Position numbers and translations under genes: made by a program. Under the pieces are notes generated by a model. It was given only the letters and a program-made list of their open reading frames with translations, ran no database searches and was not told the origin of the DNA. From Psilocybe azurescens (lineage: Eukaryota > Basidiomycota > Agaricomycetes > Agaricales > Agrocybaceae), in the NCBI GenBank assembly GCA_023853785.1, contig JAJIRX010000567.1:310001-374000 (forward strand): 64,000 nucleotides of DNA, read 5' to 3'. Position 1 is the first letter of the stretch; every line of letters begins with the position of its first letter. Shown here piece by piece: positions 1 to 13,823 of this stretch.

Positions 1-2340
1 ACTGGCTCGAAGGTTCCTAAGCGATGTTTCGTACGTCCATTGAAGCTTAACTGGCATGAATAACCCTAACCATGACTGCCGCCTTAATCCCAACTATGGT
101 GTAACTCTATCTGTCCGACTTCTTTCATGCTAGCATTTTGACCAGGACGGGGTTCCGATTGGAAGAGGCTGCAAGCACGGATTGAACTGCAACTTCGTGC
201 ATCCAGAAGACTACGAGTGGCGCGATTTGCTGTCTACCAAGCCTAGACAGGCGCGTCCGAGAGATAGTTTTACAGAGACGTCAGGACGGGGAGAGGTGGA
301 CAAAGTCCAACTGAAGATCGGTCCAGACAGTATTGGAATAGTTGGCGCTCACCTCCGAGGCGCTCCCTTTCACGGTCCAGGTCACCCTGGGCCAGAGACG
401 ATAGAAGAGCAGAAAACGTTGCCGGTCCATCAACAGCGCGAGGCGAACAGCAGGCAGGCCCAAGTTCGAGTTCCAGAACCGTAGCCCCTACGGCAAACAG
501 CAGTGCACCAGTACAAGCTCCTCCAATTGCCAGAACAGCACCTCCTCTACCAACACCACCCACGACCAGCAGCAATTCTGCTGACGCGTTCCCCACCGGA
601 TCAGCCCCATCTGGCTCGAGGGTTCTTCCCAGCAATACTCTCGTCACGTCTCCCATATCACCTCCGACCGGACCTAAAGCATTGCGTGCTTTTGGTGTTC
701 ACAAGAGTTCAATTTCACAACTACCTATGTCGCCGACAACGCCGATCCAGACACCCCAGGCATCAACACCAGTATTAAATGCGCAACCGGCTCAGCCGTC
801 GCTGCCGCCACCACCTCCCCACCGCCACCAAGCCGTTCTCCGCCAATGCAACCTCCTCATCCCCTTCCCGACGTACCAGAAATCTTGTCCAATAAGAATG
901 AGTCTCCGGCTCCCGACGTCGACGTCGACACCAAAAAGGCATTATGGGAAAAAGAACCAAGTGCGTCACCTCCATCTCCATCGTCTAAAACATTTTTTAA
1001 AGCTATCCCGTATCGCAGCGCATTCGCCAAATGCGCCCGTCTGCTCGAAAATGTGACTATGCTAGATAAAGAATGTGCAGACGCGGACCACGTCCTGCAG
1101 AGCATGTTTTTCTCCTCGCTCCCAGAACCCGAACGGACGCGTCTCAAGGAGCAGTACGAGACTCTCCTCGCACAGCGGCAAGAGGTGAAGAAGGAGTACG
1201 AGGCGACGAAGCTGGAACTGGTCGCGGCCGATGCGTGGCCGACGGGCCCGTCGCCCACAGCGCACCTCGAAGACGACATGCGCGAGAAGCAGACCGAGAT
1301 CTCGAAGTATGTGCAGGAGCTGAGCACGATTGTGTGGGAGATGCAGCGGATCCTCGGGGACATCCAGAAGTTCAAAGCGCCGCCGCTCTTTTGCCGAACA
1401 GCGACGATGAGGGCGACGAGGCCGCCTCGGCGATGGATGTTGATGGAAATTCGGCTTCTTTGGCGACGACCACTCGCAAGCGGCGCCGACTGGAAGATGG
1501 TAGCAGAGCCGAAGTAGCACCGTCGCAAGACGAGATGAATAACTTCATGGGAGTTCTGACGGACCTGGAGGATAAAGTCGCCAATCTCAAGAACGACATT
1601 ACCGCGCACGACCAGGATCTGAAAGAAATGTTTAAGGATCTGATGGAGACGCGTATCGAAGAGGTGAATGTCGCCAACGCGGAGGCGCGGAGGGAGAAAG
1701 AGGAGAAACGGCTGGCGGAGGAACAGCAGAGAAACGCGACGCTCGCCACGCTCAACGACGAGATGAGCAACGCGGGGCTCGAGGTCGGCGAGCTGGCTAA
1801 GGAGATTGCGGACTTGATAACGCGGGCCAGCGACCTCGAAATCCAGCTCGCGGCTGAGAGAAGAGGAAAACAAGAAGCCTTGAACAGGCTGTCGGCGGTA
1901 TGTGTCGTTTTTCCTCCTTCTCATAGTCTTTCTTGGACATCAAACGCTTAGTCCGTCTCGGTTAGGTCGAGGAGCGTATGAAGGAATATACCCAAATACA
2001 AGAACAAAACCAAGCCACCGTCAACACCTTAAAGCAGGCTCTAGAAGCGTACAAAGCCACCCCTCCCTCTCCCCCGCTGTCTCCTAAGAACCCGTCCACC
2101 GCATATATCCTCTCGGTGATCGAGGAGCGCGTCACAGACAGCCTGCGTATGACGATGAAGCCCTATCTCGAGGAACTGCGGCGGGACATGGAGGGCTCGA
2201 TGTCGGAGAAGAACAGAGAGGTGTACGGCGTCGTGTGGGAGAAGATTGCGAAGTCGATGAAGGTGATGGAGAAGATCAAAGCCAGGATCGACTCTGGTGT
2301 AAGCGGCGACGGCGTCGCTCGCGGTGCGAACCAGGCGTAG
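1..2340 (+). CDS. CCCH zinc-finger, RS/Pro-rich, coiled-coil protein (5' partial)
   Basis: The 5' end lies outside the window. The first exon fragment ends ...KRCF at base 33 (donor GTACGT) and joins after the acceptor near 146-147. The join gives Cys-x9-Cys-x5-Cys-x3-His (CKHGLNCNFVH), a CCCH zinc finger of the RNA-binding type. An Arg/Ser stretch (SRSRSPW) and a long Ser/Pro-rich linker follow, then a helical acidic/basic coiled coil from about 1000 to 2330. An acidic patch and KRRRLEDG, a possible nuclear signal, lie near 1400-1500. The last intron is 1897-1965; the stop is TAG at 2338-2340. Three frame changes (near 268-271, 817-820, 1389-1392) break the frame; each closes with one extra base in a run of four identical bases. 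RNA-binding is inferred from the finger only. The exact orthologue was not recognised. Confidence 0.7.
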
Positions 2341-3889
2341 GTGCCTGCTGCTGTCATGCCTACTATAAGACTGGTTATCTTTCTTGTTCCTCTATCTTGT
2401 GTGTATAGATTACTTTGTACATTGTTTATTTCATACTTATACCTTTAGCCACTGTATCCATATTCTTGGGCTTTTATTACGGCTCCGTATGCCAATTTTT
2501 GGTGCATACTGGGTGCGCAAGACTCAAGAATGAACTTTTTTTTTTTTGATAACCCTTCGATTCTTCTGCTATACAAACGCCAGGGCCTTGGGAGAAACTT
2601 GACTTGGGGTTCGACAGCTGGACTAATTGTAGGAAACAAGGCGTGGGCAGGTCAATGGCTTCTTGTAACTCGTCTGTAATTCATATATAGAACTTTTGTT
2701 TGAAAAAGATTGAATTGAAAATGTGTAGCGTGTTATTAAGAATAGTATACATTATAATGTCTTTTCGACTGTACTCGGTCTGTTCCATAAAGGGTCAGCA
2801 ATGTGTTAGAATGGGTCATTTCGGTTCAGATGCTCCTTGGCGCTTATTTACTGAATCACATCCGTTCCATGAAATAGTGAGACATAAAGGCAGAACCGTA
2901 GTGAAATCAAATGTATGGAAAGCTATTGACAAAAAATATACATGTAAAGTGGCCGTTGATTGAATGGTAGGAAAAACATCTTTTTTTTTTCGTACAGGGC
3001 CGACACTCTTTGACATCTGGCTTCTATTTTATACAACGATCCCTGATCAGAGGTTGACCGTAAAGACTTAAAGACTTGCATGAAATCTCAACTTGAAGTT
3101 TACCACTATCTCGCCGGAGACAAACAACCCGTTAATGGAAGACGTAGGAGGTTCGTTATGCCATCCTTTCACCGCAAGACCTGGTTTTTGGTCTCCAAAC
3201 CGCGATCATTCCAGTCACAATAAAGATGAAGATGTGTACTTATCAAGATCAAAGTTTTTTTTTCGTGTCAATTTATATCTATTGGGGCTTGGCCCCATGC
3301 AGACCTGACTAAGTACACTAGATAGTAGCAGAACACTGTGTTCTTCTCCGTTCCCAAGGACCCCATGTGCACTGCTGAGGTACGCCTGTAGCGAGCTACA
3401 GCGACCCCTCCCCAAACAGCCCAACACGGAAACATTGCTTCTGGGCATCCTTACTTGGTGGGTGGGCCGCATCGACTGGTTTTCTTCCGTGGAATTTTGG
3501 GCCTTCAATTGTTCTTTCTGCTGGGCGCCCTGGCATGTGCCTGGACGCAGTGGGTGTTTTGCTCAGTTTGCGGGGGGAGGCGTTGGACGGAAGGGAATTC
3601 CGGGACCCCAAATATTAGAGTATACCATCTGTTGATGTCACCGGATACAAACAATCTGTTACAGTAGAGGAAATTAAAAGGAGTACCCTTGTGCTTGCCT
3701 TACACTGTTTATGCACTCAAAAAGATTCAATCTTGCTTACGAAGTCGTACAACTTTCAATTAGGGATTAACCAACGATCACAAACAACCTCCAACAAACA
3801 AGAAGGGACAGCCTAATGAGCCTACTAGTTACTAGTAAGTAGCAGCGTCCTCGATCTTCATCCCCCAGGAACCCCCTTCTTTCATTAGG
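2341..3889. other. Intergenic, no gene recognised
   Basis: This 1.5 kb stretch holds the 3' untranslated region of the zinc-finger gene and the 5' region of the laccase. Short ORFs occur on both strands but none shows a recognisable family, intron structure or codon pattern. Poly-T runs lie near 2530 and 2980. Confidence 0.5.
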
Positions 3890-6274
3890 ATGCTACTATT
3901 CCTATTTGAATACGTGATCCAAACCTTCTTTCCTATCGCCTTACTCGCGACCTCAGAAATTGCATCGGTTGCTACCGTTGGCCCCCAAGCGACGCTCTAT
4001 GTTACCAATGAGTTCATCGCCCCAGATGGGTTCCGCCGATCGTAATTATCTGATTACTCCCAATCTACTTCCGGACTGTATTCGACTATCCTTTCTATTT
4101 CAAGTGCATCCCTAATCAATGGCGTATTTCCTGCACCAATAATCTCCGCCAAGAAGGTATCGGATATGTATCAGAGTCTAGTGGATAACACAAGCTCACC
4201 CTAATTTCGACAGGGTGACAACTTCAAGTTAAATGTCTCGAATTTGCTGTCAGACAGTACCATGCTTCGAAGCACCAGCATTGTGCGTTTTTAAGTCTTT
4301 CTCATTTGATCTGTACTTGATTCTTTGGGCAGCACTGGCACGGGATTCTTCAGCGCGGAACGAATTGGGCCGATGGACCAGTTGGCATCAGTCAATGTCC
4401 AATCTCCCCGAATCATTCGTTTCTTTATGATTTTAAGGCAACGGAGGCTGGGACTTTCTGGTATCACTCCCACTATGGTAATACCGCATGCTGAAGAAAA
4501 TGTAATTATTTTTACATCCGATCTGTTTTTAGGCACTCAATACTGTGATGGAATGCGTGGCGCATTGGTAGTTTATGATACCGACGATCCTCAGAGGATG
4601 CTGTATGACGGTAGACGCTAGTCATATCGACTGGAAATAGAATTTATCTCGCTAATTTTCGCCACACTTACTCTAGTGGACGACGGTAAGGTTTAAACTC
4701 AGGGCTTTTAATAGGACATTTAAAAATATTTGACCACTTTCTTAGAAACGACGATCTTAACGCTCGGCGATTGGTAAGAGCTTGTTCTCATAGCATGCTC
4801 CAGCTCTTACAGTTTTGTCGTAGGTACCACTATCCGTCACCGTCTTTAGAGACTTTCCCGCAAGCTGATGCTACGTTGATCAACGGCAAAGGTCGTTATC
4901 CGAAGGGCGAGTTAGCAGACCTTTCAATCATCAATGTCGACTACGGGAAACGCTATCGCCTGCGTATTGTCTCCATCGCTTGTGATGCATCCTTTACCTT
5001 TTCAATCGACAATCATCCTCTAACAGTTATCGAGGCTGATGGAGAGAGCGTGGTACCGGTCCGAGGAATTGACGCTCTGAGGGTCTTTGCAGGTAAAATG
5101 CGCACTTACATTTACATCTACATATTGAAAATGACGACATAATAAAGGACAGCGGTATTCTGTCGTCCTCGTAGCTAACCAACCGGTCGATAACTATTGG
5201 ATTCGAGCCATGCCTGCTGTTGAAGATGACGAAGATCCTCTGGGAACCTATGAAGGAGGTCTCAACTCCGCTATTCTGCGGTACAGGGGCGCTAAGGATC
5301 TTGAACCTAAGACAAAGCTCACCCAAGATATTGTCCTCCGCGAAACACAACTCCATGCATTGATCAACCCTGAAGCTCCTGGTCGACCAACACAAGATGG
5401 CGGCGACAAAAATCTCCACTTCGCCATTACTTATAATGAGAAGACGGAGATGTTTGCTATCAATGGGAAATCCTTCGAGCCCCCAAAGGTGCCGGTGCTG
5501 CTGCAACTTCTGACTGGCACCCGCCCGGAAGAGCTTCTTCCCAAGGACTCCATTATCACCCTTCCTCGTAACAAATCAATATCTATTTCAATTCTTCCGG
5601 GTGACTTTGACGCTCCTGTACGTCCTTGACGTTCTCCTTGACTATTCTTACCGGACGATTGAAATCACTTGACCCTTTCATAGCATCCATTCCACCTACA
5701 TGGGGTGAACTTTAAATTTGTCCAGTGTTGATTTAAGCTAAAATGGACCTTAGCATTCCTTCAGTGTGGTCCGAAGCGCCAACACACCTGAAGATCCCAC
5801 GCCTGGATACAACTATCTCAATCCCGTGCGGAGGGACACTGTCAACCTTGGAGATGAAGATTCAGGAAGCAACGTAACAATCCGCTTCAGAACTGATAAC
5901 CCTGGGCCATGGATTTTTCACTGGTAAGGTTCCGGTCAGCCTTCGTGGAAACTGATTACTGAAATTGCTATGGATTCTAGCCATATCGACTGGCATCTCG
6001 AGAGGTATCTATTCTTTGCAGCGAGTTACGTGTGTTCGTACTCACAAACCATCCCAGAGGAATGGCAATTGTATTCGCGGAAGATCCAGAAGAAACCCGA
6101 AATTTAACCCATCCACCTGGTAAGTCGTCTGGTGATATTCGTTGAAAAATCTAGGTGCTATATGACTTCCTTACAGAGCAATGGCACTACCTTTGCCCAA
6201 CATTCGACAACCTACCTGAGTCCTTGACTTCGATAAAAACAGTTCCGGTTCCCACTCCTGTTCCCACTCCTTGA
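3890..6274 (+). CDS. Laccase (multicopper oxidase), secreted, 14 exons
   Basis: Oxidises phenols and similar substrates while reducing O2 to water. Exons: 3890-4041, 4105-4156, 4214-4282, 4333-4477, 4533-4610, 4677-4685, 4746-4773, 4824-5092, 5148-5617, 5684-5724, 5765-5923, 5981-6004, 6058-6119, 6177-6274. They sum to 1656 nt, an open frame of 551 aa. A hydrophobic N-terminus looks like a signal peptide. All four copper signatures are present: L1 HWHG...[12 protein letters not shown]2 [17 protein letters not shown]3 HPFHLHG, L4 [17 protein letters not shown]. The residue ten after the L4 Cys, the axial T1 position, is Met rather than the usual Leu or Phe. Length fits fungal laccases. The tail ends in a [11 protein letters not shown]ro/Thr stretch. 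All ten copper-ligand His and the Cys are intact, so the gene looks functional. Confidence 0.93.
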
Positions 6275-6691
6275 CAAATATGGGCCAAGTTATTGAGAGT
6301 AGTAGTTACATTCCACCGATACAATGTCTGTTGGCGCCTACAATGTATCTACAGAACAGTGGAGCCATCGAAGGTTTTGTAAGTAGACCCCTTTAATTAT
6401 ATGAAAAAATAGATGATCAATAGTCGCCATAACACAGGTTCAAGTGCGTATTCGCTACACGAGTGAATCAAGTCAAACCCAATTTCAACTCGAATATTCC
6501 TATACAGATTTAAAGCTCACATCTTCGAGTTAATTGAATCAAGACTTACTTTGCAGCCACTAAGTGTGCGTCTCGGATCGCCTATTATCGTGAACTTCAC
6601 AACATTCCGTTACGGAGATTGAGGCTTGAAATCACATAAATCCCATGTACCTGCTGGATTTTTATACCAGAAGAACTCAGTTCTGTAGAGG
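6275..6691. other. Intergenic between convergent genes
   Basis: Separates the 3' ends of the laccase (+) and the F-box gene (-). AT-rich; no supported gene. A 20-codon ORF at 6324 is too short to support. Confidence 0.45.
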
Positions 6692-8340
6692 TTACCCAGA
6701 AGATTTACTGCGCGCAGTGATGGGTAACTCTGGGAAATGGTGGCAAAGATAGACCTCGCCATTAAAAAAAGTATGCGCACGTCCGTGTTTTTCTTCGTTG
6801 TTCACAAAAGCCTCTTTTTCACTGGGCTCAACAACAATGCCGTCGTAGAAGCAAGTCATATTGAAATTCTCCCAGGGCCAAGAGAAATGGTCGTCGTAGA
6901 GATTCAGCACCACCAGATTACGTGGTAGGACTATCTTATGCAACGCGATCCAATGCATGATTCTCTGGGTCAAAAAATGAGTACACAGAATAATGAAGTA
7001 TAGTTGGGCCACGGTACACACCATATACTTGTTATGTCGTACCAATGGCAATAGGTATCTAGAACTGTGATCGCTCAAGATATCCGACCCAGTTTCCGTG
7101 CTCGTGCCGCCAGATTCAGCTTGGTCTGTCAACATAATGTCAAGACTATAGTTAAAAGGGTCGTCATCCAGAACCTGCTTCCGTCCTACGTCCAGCCGAA
7201 GCGAAGAAAGATAGGGAATATAGCGGACAATCAAGTCTAGAAGACCTGTTTCTAATGGCCCAGTTTGGATTACCAGATCAGTTACTGGCCCTGTGCTCTC
7301 AGACAGACGAGCGAGCATGGTTTTGTATGCATGATATTCTCGCGGCGTGACTCCGATGTAATAAAATGTAAACCCATACACCATAGTTACCTTTTTACAG
7401 GCCTTTTTGGAACAAGAACCATAGCTACTTCGTCTGGGCCGGAAAACGAGTGTAAATTCTTTAAGGCGGATACCGGAAGTCGAGAAACGAGTGCAGTAGA
7501 TAGAAGGGCAGCACTTCCCGGAGAGTTACCAAGGCTGAGATCAATAGATTCGAGGTTTGGACAAGATACCAAGAAAGGAATGAGTGCTGAGTTGTCCTCT
7601 TGGCGGAGTAGTATTGAAATGGATTTGAGAATGGTACAGTTATTTTGGGCGGTTAATGCCCGCATTATCTTGGGAGAGTAGGCGCGAGACAGTACAGTGA
7701 GATCCTCGAGGCGTTCGCCCGAGAACACATCGAGCATTTTAGCTGCCCTGTTCGGATTACAATCGGATCCGTCATTGAATATCCCCAATTTCCGGATCTG
7801 CACGCGCACACGCTTTTTGATTCTGTGTGCGCTGAATCTGACCAACCTCATGCCAAGTTCATCAAGATTAGGAACAGCGGCCAGAGCGGCCAATATCATC
7901 TTGTCCATGTTCATGCTGTACGTAATGTCCACAACGCGCAAGTTGGAGAAACGCGGAAGCAGTTCGACAAAAAGGCTGACAAAGCGAGGGTAGTATAGGA
8001 GCTTGATCTGTGTGACGACCGATTTCCTACTATGGGACCCGGGGAATCTATGTTCGTAGTACACAGTCAAATTCCGAACCAGGGGTGCGTGTACGTCGCT
8101 TTTTGCGAGTGCGATAAAATTATCTAGCAGTGCATATTGGACCTCAGGATCAACATGGTAACGATCAAAGGACAATGAACAAGCGGCATCTTTGAACACA
8201 AGGGGGAGGCACATTTGGCGGAAATATTGACATGTCTGCAGCATGCTTCTGTATTCTTCCATGCCAACATGTCTCAGGCACTCGAACCAGGTCTCTGTGG
8301 CTACCCTCTCCAGGGCTGATTGGGGATTACCTGTCAACAT
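6692..8340 (-). CDS. F-box / leucine-rich-repeat-like protein (one frame break)
   Basis: The N-terminus has the F-box-like pattern of mushroom proteins (ETWFECLRHVGMEEYRSMLQ...CLPLVFKD). A Leu-rich region with repeated strand-turn-helix spacing follows (FSNLRVVDITY, VPNLDELGMRL, CPNLESIDLSL). Such proteins usually act as substrate adaptors of SCF ubiquitin ligases; this is inferred. The first frame ends at 7387, inside a motif typical of this family (FSGPDEVAMVLVPKRPVKR). The next frame continues it (VTMVYGFTFYY) if one A is added to the five-base run at 7392-7396. A second, in-frame intron with a GTATAT donor probably lies near 7045-6980. The C-terminus is Glu/Lys-rich. Total about 525 aa. 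Either a real disruption or a base-calling error. Confidence 0.6.
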
Positions 8341-9081
8341 GGTGCTGACACTATACTGAAGTAAAACGTAAGCACGTCTTCCAAACTTGAAGGAAGAGAG
8401 TCAAACATGGAGCTGGACTTAGGAGCTCTGTGCTCAGGAAGGTGGTCGTCCTCAAATTTCAGGATGAGATGCAGACTCGAAGTTGTGTATGGCTTTTGAA
8501 GCGGCTAGTGTCTGGTTGATGACCAGAATTGAAAGGACAAAGTGGGCTGGAGTAAGGAAGCAAGAGAGAAAAAAGAAAGACGAATGTAAGCTCCTTGAGG
8601 CGCACTCCAAGATATCGAGAAACCTAGAGGATTTGCTTTATGCAACCACCAGCATGGAGCGCCTGAGCTAATCAAAGTCTTCTAGGGAGAATCCCGAGTC
8701 CAAGCCAAGGGAAGCGCAGGATGAGCCTGGTAAGCTTTGTGTGTGGTGTAGGAAGTTTGTTTTGGTCGTCGAGGAGCAGAATAAAGCAGAGACTTTCAAA
8801 ATCGTGGCACTCAGGGTGGTGGTGATGGTGGTGGTAAGAAATTAAGAAAGACTTGAAACGCCACACCGGCCAACAATGAAGATAAAACTCACGTGCCTCC
8901 ACTGGGCATTCAATATCAATGGTTGCCCATCTTTTTGTCCACCGTCTTACTCTCACTAAAGTTCAGACTTAATCGGTTAAGTATAGAGAATATATGATTT
9001 CTTGAGTGTTCAAATACAAAGAACAAAAAACTTCTTTCTTTCTACTTTGGATAAAAAAATAGGGATATTCATTCATTCATT
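8341..9081. other. Intergenic with CAC/CCA microsatellite
   Basis: Promoter side of the F-box gene and 3' side of adenylosuccinate synthetase. Contains a short GGT/GGTGAT-type tract at 8814-8836. ORFs here are unsupported. Confidence 0.4.
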
Positions 9082-10739
<1,658 letters not shown>

Positions 10740-11092
10740 CGCCGTATCAGCTGGCTTTTAACCAACGTCTATATGAGATTATACTGGCAGTCGTATGGTA
10801 TGCGGTTGATTATATGAGCTTTGAGGCCCAAATATCGATAAAAACAGGACGTCCTCGGCGCAAGATGGTGAGGGAATCATTTTATCTTTGGGCATCGCTT
10901 GAAACGGCCATGAAATAGTGCGATCGGCCGCTCGCTGCCGAATAGAACTCCGAAGCTGGGCATTTCCGCCCCGGCTTTCCCGCTCCCCATCATTGGCTTT
11001 CCAAGATGCTTTAACCGCGACAACCACGATCTGAAGACGACTCTACAGTTCCACTAAAGTCCTTCTTGAAAGGATTTCAAATACTGTACACT
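10740..11092. promoter_or_regulatory. Divergent promoter region ADE12 / COX16
   Basis: The 353 bp between two divergent start codons must hold both core promoters. No clear TATA box was found for either gene. A shared regulatory region is inferred from spacing only. Confidence 0.4.
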
Positions 11093-11568
11093 ATGGCCGC
11101 CTTCACCTCGCGAACCACGCGTACTCCCAGCTCCATGAATCGGCTTGTCAGGAAACATCCCAGTCTTTTCGGCGTTCCTTTCGTATTGATCATGGTGGCT
11201 GCATCGTTCGGGCTCACGACGTTCACTCAAACGCGGTATGACATGCACGACAAGAAAGTAAAGAACGTAAGTTATCCCCGTTTCTCTTTAAGATTCTTAC
11301 TGCGTCGATTGAAATGAACATTTGCAGGTTTCGAAGGAGCAGGAGTTGAAGCTAGATCAGAATCGAAAGAAGTTTGACATTAGAGAAGAGTATTACGTGC
11401 GTTTACTCTCTTGCTTTATTCGGAGTGTGTCCTTGTGCTGAGCTTTCTTTGGATTAGCGACTGAGTATGGCGACAGACGATAATTGGGAGCAAAAACGAA
11501 TCTCGCGGCCAAAGGGTCTCCCAGAATGGGGTGTTCCTCCTACGGGACCACCACCAAAGTCTGGATGA
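11093..11568 (+). CDS. COX16: COX16, cytochrome c oxidase assembly factor
   Basis: Small inner-mitochondrial-membrane protein needed for assembly of complex IV. Three exons (11093-11266, 11328-11396, 11458-11568) give 117 aa. One hydrophobic helix follows a basic N-terminus (VRKHPSLFGVPFVLIMVAA), then the family hallmark TQTRYDMHDKKVKN and the conserved KFDIREEYY. The C-terminal tail is short and Pro-rich. Length matches fungal COX16 (about 110-140 aa). The first intron has phase 0 after ...KN with donor GTAAGT. Identity rests on the TQTRY and DIREEYY motifs together. Confidence 0.9.
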
Positions 11569-12311
11569 AGACCCAATGTTGACATCGCGAGCAATGTATA
11601 TTTAATAACCTCGACCAGGCTGCGACTCGCCCTGCACTTGCGTATACAATGAAGTCGTTAATACCTCTCAGCATACGTGCGCCTTCCATTCAAGTGTCTT
11701 CTTCGGAGTTATCCAGGGGAGAATTCTGCTGAACTTCCTTTCTGCACTGCTGTCCACTTCATATTCGTGTCACGATGAATCAATAACTCAACTCAACAGC
11801 AATGATTTCTGTCATGGGACTGTGTTGGTTGTCTGTTACATCTTGACAGTTCGGATGGTTTAAACCATAGCCGTTGAAGAGGACATTCTATCATGTTATT
11901 TTGTCCTAAAGTTCTTTTCGCAAGTCACCCGTCGTGATTATGCAGGGTCTTCTATCCAGACGGTCACGGTCAGAGTCTACATTTTTGTTAGCCGGTTTCT
12001 TTAAATGGATTTTCCGAAACAATGGGATTTTTTTTATCTTGTTCAGTCTAGAGGGAGAGATGGGGGCGTAAGCCTTGAGATTTGCTAACTTTGAAAAATA
12101 ACATGGGGTCTGATTCCTGACAGTACTAAGATTATTGCCTCAGACTCGGGACGACTCTTGGCAGGCGGGAGTCATAAATAGCAGTCTCCATAAATAACAA
12201 CCGTCAACAGCGCCTCCCGCCACCATTGAGTTGGAAAAGAAAACAAGTCTGCTCGAGACCCCAAGGACCTCGATCGCAGGATAACGACCATTCTTTTCCT
12301 CGGTGCCAAAA
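11569..12311. other. Intergenic, COX16 3' end to polyQ gene promoter
   Basis: No gene, RNA or repeat was recognised here. Confidence 0.4.
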
Positions 12312-13823
12312 ATGTCGCAACATCTTCAACATCATCAAACACAATATGTACACTATAATCCCAATCCACATCTCCAGCACCACCACCAACAACAACACCA
12401 TCAGCAGCAGCAACAACAACAGCAAGCTCCGTTGCAGCAGCAACAGCAGCATGCTTTGACGCATATTGCACCGCAGGATACTCAGCACCAGCAGCAACAG
12501 CAACTCCAGCAACAGCAACAGGCTTTGTTAGCATCGACATCGACAGAGCAGGCGCAGCAGGCAGGAGCTTCAGGTTCTTCGCCCGCGCCACTGATAGCGA
12601 GAGGAGATTGGACAAAGGATCTGGTCCAACTCGCAAAGACCGCTGAACTCAAGTGAGTTTCTTTTGGATCGGTACTTTATTGCCCCATTTTTCTGCCTAT
12701 CTCCGGCATGGTCGACGAGATTAGTTGGGAGCCCCGGAATAACTTTCAATTTGAGATGGAGATGACGCACTTTGATTTTGTTCCATTTTCATATATACAC
12801 TTCGCGTCGCACCTTGCTGCTATCGCGCTTCGCATAGTTAACCCGCTTGTCGTGTCTTCCTTTCTTTTACCAGAAAACATGCTTTGACACTGCAACTCCA
12901 CACCGCACACATCCTCTCCGCCCATGCCACGCTCGAACAAAAGGGAAAGGCGATCCAGGATCTACGCGAACAAAAGAACAAGCGAGTCGCCTTTTTTATC
13001 TGAACAGCTTTCACTTACAGAACTCAGGCTGGAAGGCGAACGATCAAGATTACTGGCGTCTTTAGCTGAGGTGAATACAAGGCTTGCTCTCATCTTATTC
13101 TTTGTTCACCAATCAATGATCATACAGGTCAATGCAGATCGCGACAAGGTGAAACCTCTGCAAGCGTGTCTTCAGATCAATCTCTAAACCTGAATACAAT
13201 ATTCTACAGGTTGACATGATGGAACACTCGCTCGAGAAAGAGTCAGTAAACCCACTCTTTCAATGTATAGTCCACAGTATTAACACTCCAAATAGGTGTC
13301 GAGAGACCCGCACCAAAATCACACAGCTCACCGAGACAGACTACGCAGTTGCCAAAGCAGACGTCGACCGCCTTCGGCAAGAGCTCGGACAGCCTCCGCT
13401 TCCGAGTCTGCAAAGCACTCTGGACGAAAAAACCTCTCAGTACGTCCTCCCTTATTCACTTTGCCATTACATCCAACCACACTCCCTTCCGCTTCCTTCT
13501 ACATCTCCCGTCCCCCTTTTTCACTAGCTAACGAACCTCCCCTTCCTTTCAGGTACCTAACCGAACGCCGCATGAGCGGGAACGACGCGCAACAGCCGTC
13601 CCAGTCAGCCACCGCCCCAGTGCGGAATACCCCAGCATTATCGACCACTGCAGTAGCAGCTACTTCTGGCTCAGCGTCTACTACAATAACGACGACGAAG
13701 AACGCGAACAACAAACGCAGCGCGTCGTCCTCGATTCCGCATGATGGGCTATCGAAAAAGCCCAGGGGAAGGCCGAAGGGGAGTAAAAACAAGTCGAAGC
13801 ATTCTGGAAATGAAGGGGATTGA
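12312..13823 (+). CDS. PolyQ, coiled-coil, AT-hook protein
   Basis: The first exon encodes a His/Gln-rich N-terminus with long Gln runs from CAG/CAA codons, then GDWTKDLVQLAKTAELKK. Short exons between 12870 and 13470 encode a heptad-rich helix (HILSAHATLEQKGKAIQDL, then MMEHSLEKE, then TKITQLTETDY and VDRLRQEL). The C-terminus is Ser/Thr/Ala-rich and ends in KKPRGRPKGSKNKSK, a GRP-centred AT-hook that binds the minor groove of AT-rich DNA. A nuclear DNA-associated role is inferred from that motif. Frame change near 12980-12990 is not explained by a normal-sized intron. Several introns start GTGAAT, GTGAAA or GTCAGT. The start at 12312 was chosen because it is the first ATG of the open exon. 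No named orthologue was recognised. Confidence 0.65.
12366..12530 (+). repeat. CAG/CAA/CAC trinucleotide-rich tract
   Basis: Imperfect trinucleotide array that encodes the Gln/His runs of the gene it sits in. Uninterrupted runs reach about eight codons. Confidence 0.85.

Noticed and set aside
232..275. A 44-nt intron with donor GTCTAC in the zinc-finger gene
   Set aside because: It restores the frame, but adding one T to the run 268-271 does so too, keeps all residues and fits the pattern at other sites. The donor is also poor.
1370..1401. A 32-nt intron (GTTCAA...ACAG)
   Set aside because: Too short for a basidiomycete intron. One extra T at 1389-1392 gives a smooth KAPPLFLPNSDDEG reading.
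857..1924. Long minus-strand ORF opposite the zinc-finger gene
   Set aside because: 355 codons but Arg/Leu/Ser-rich composition typical of a shadow of the coiled-coil coding strand.
3101..3660. Possible direct repeat (CCGGAGACAAACAACCCGTT near 3114 and CCGGATACAAACAATCTGTT near 3640)
   Set aside because: Only about 20 imperfect bases; no extension on either side, so no element can be claimed.
3890..6274. Laccase as a pseudogene
   Set aside because: Its frame looked broken at first, but 14 exons with GT-AG introns give an exact 552-codon frame with all copper ligands.
8810..8840. His-rich peptide ORF on the minus strand
   Set aside because: The His run is just a trinucleotide microsatellite read in one frame.
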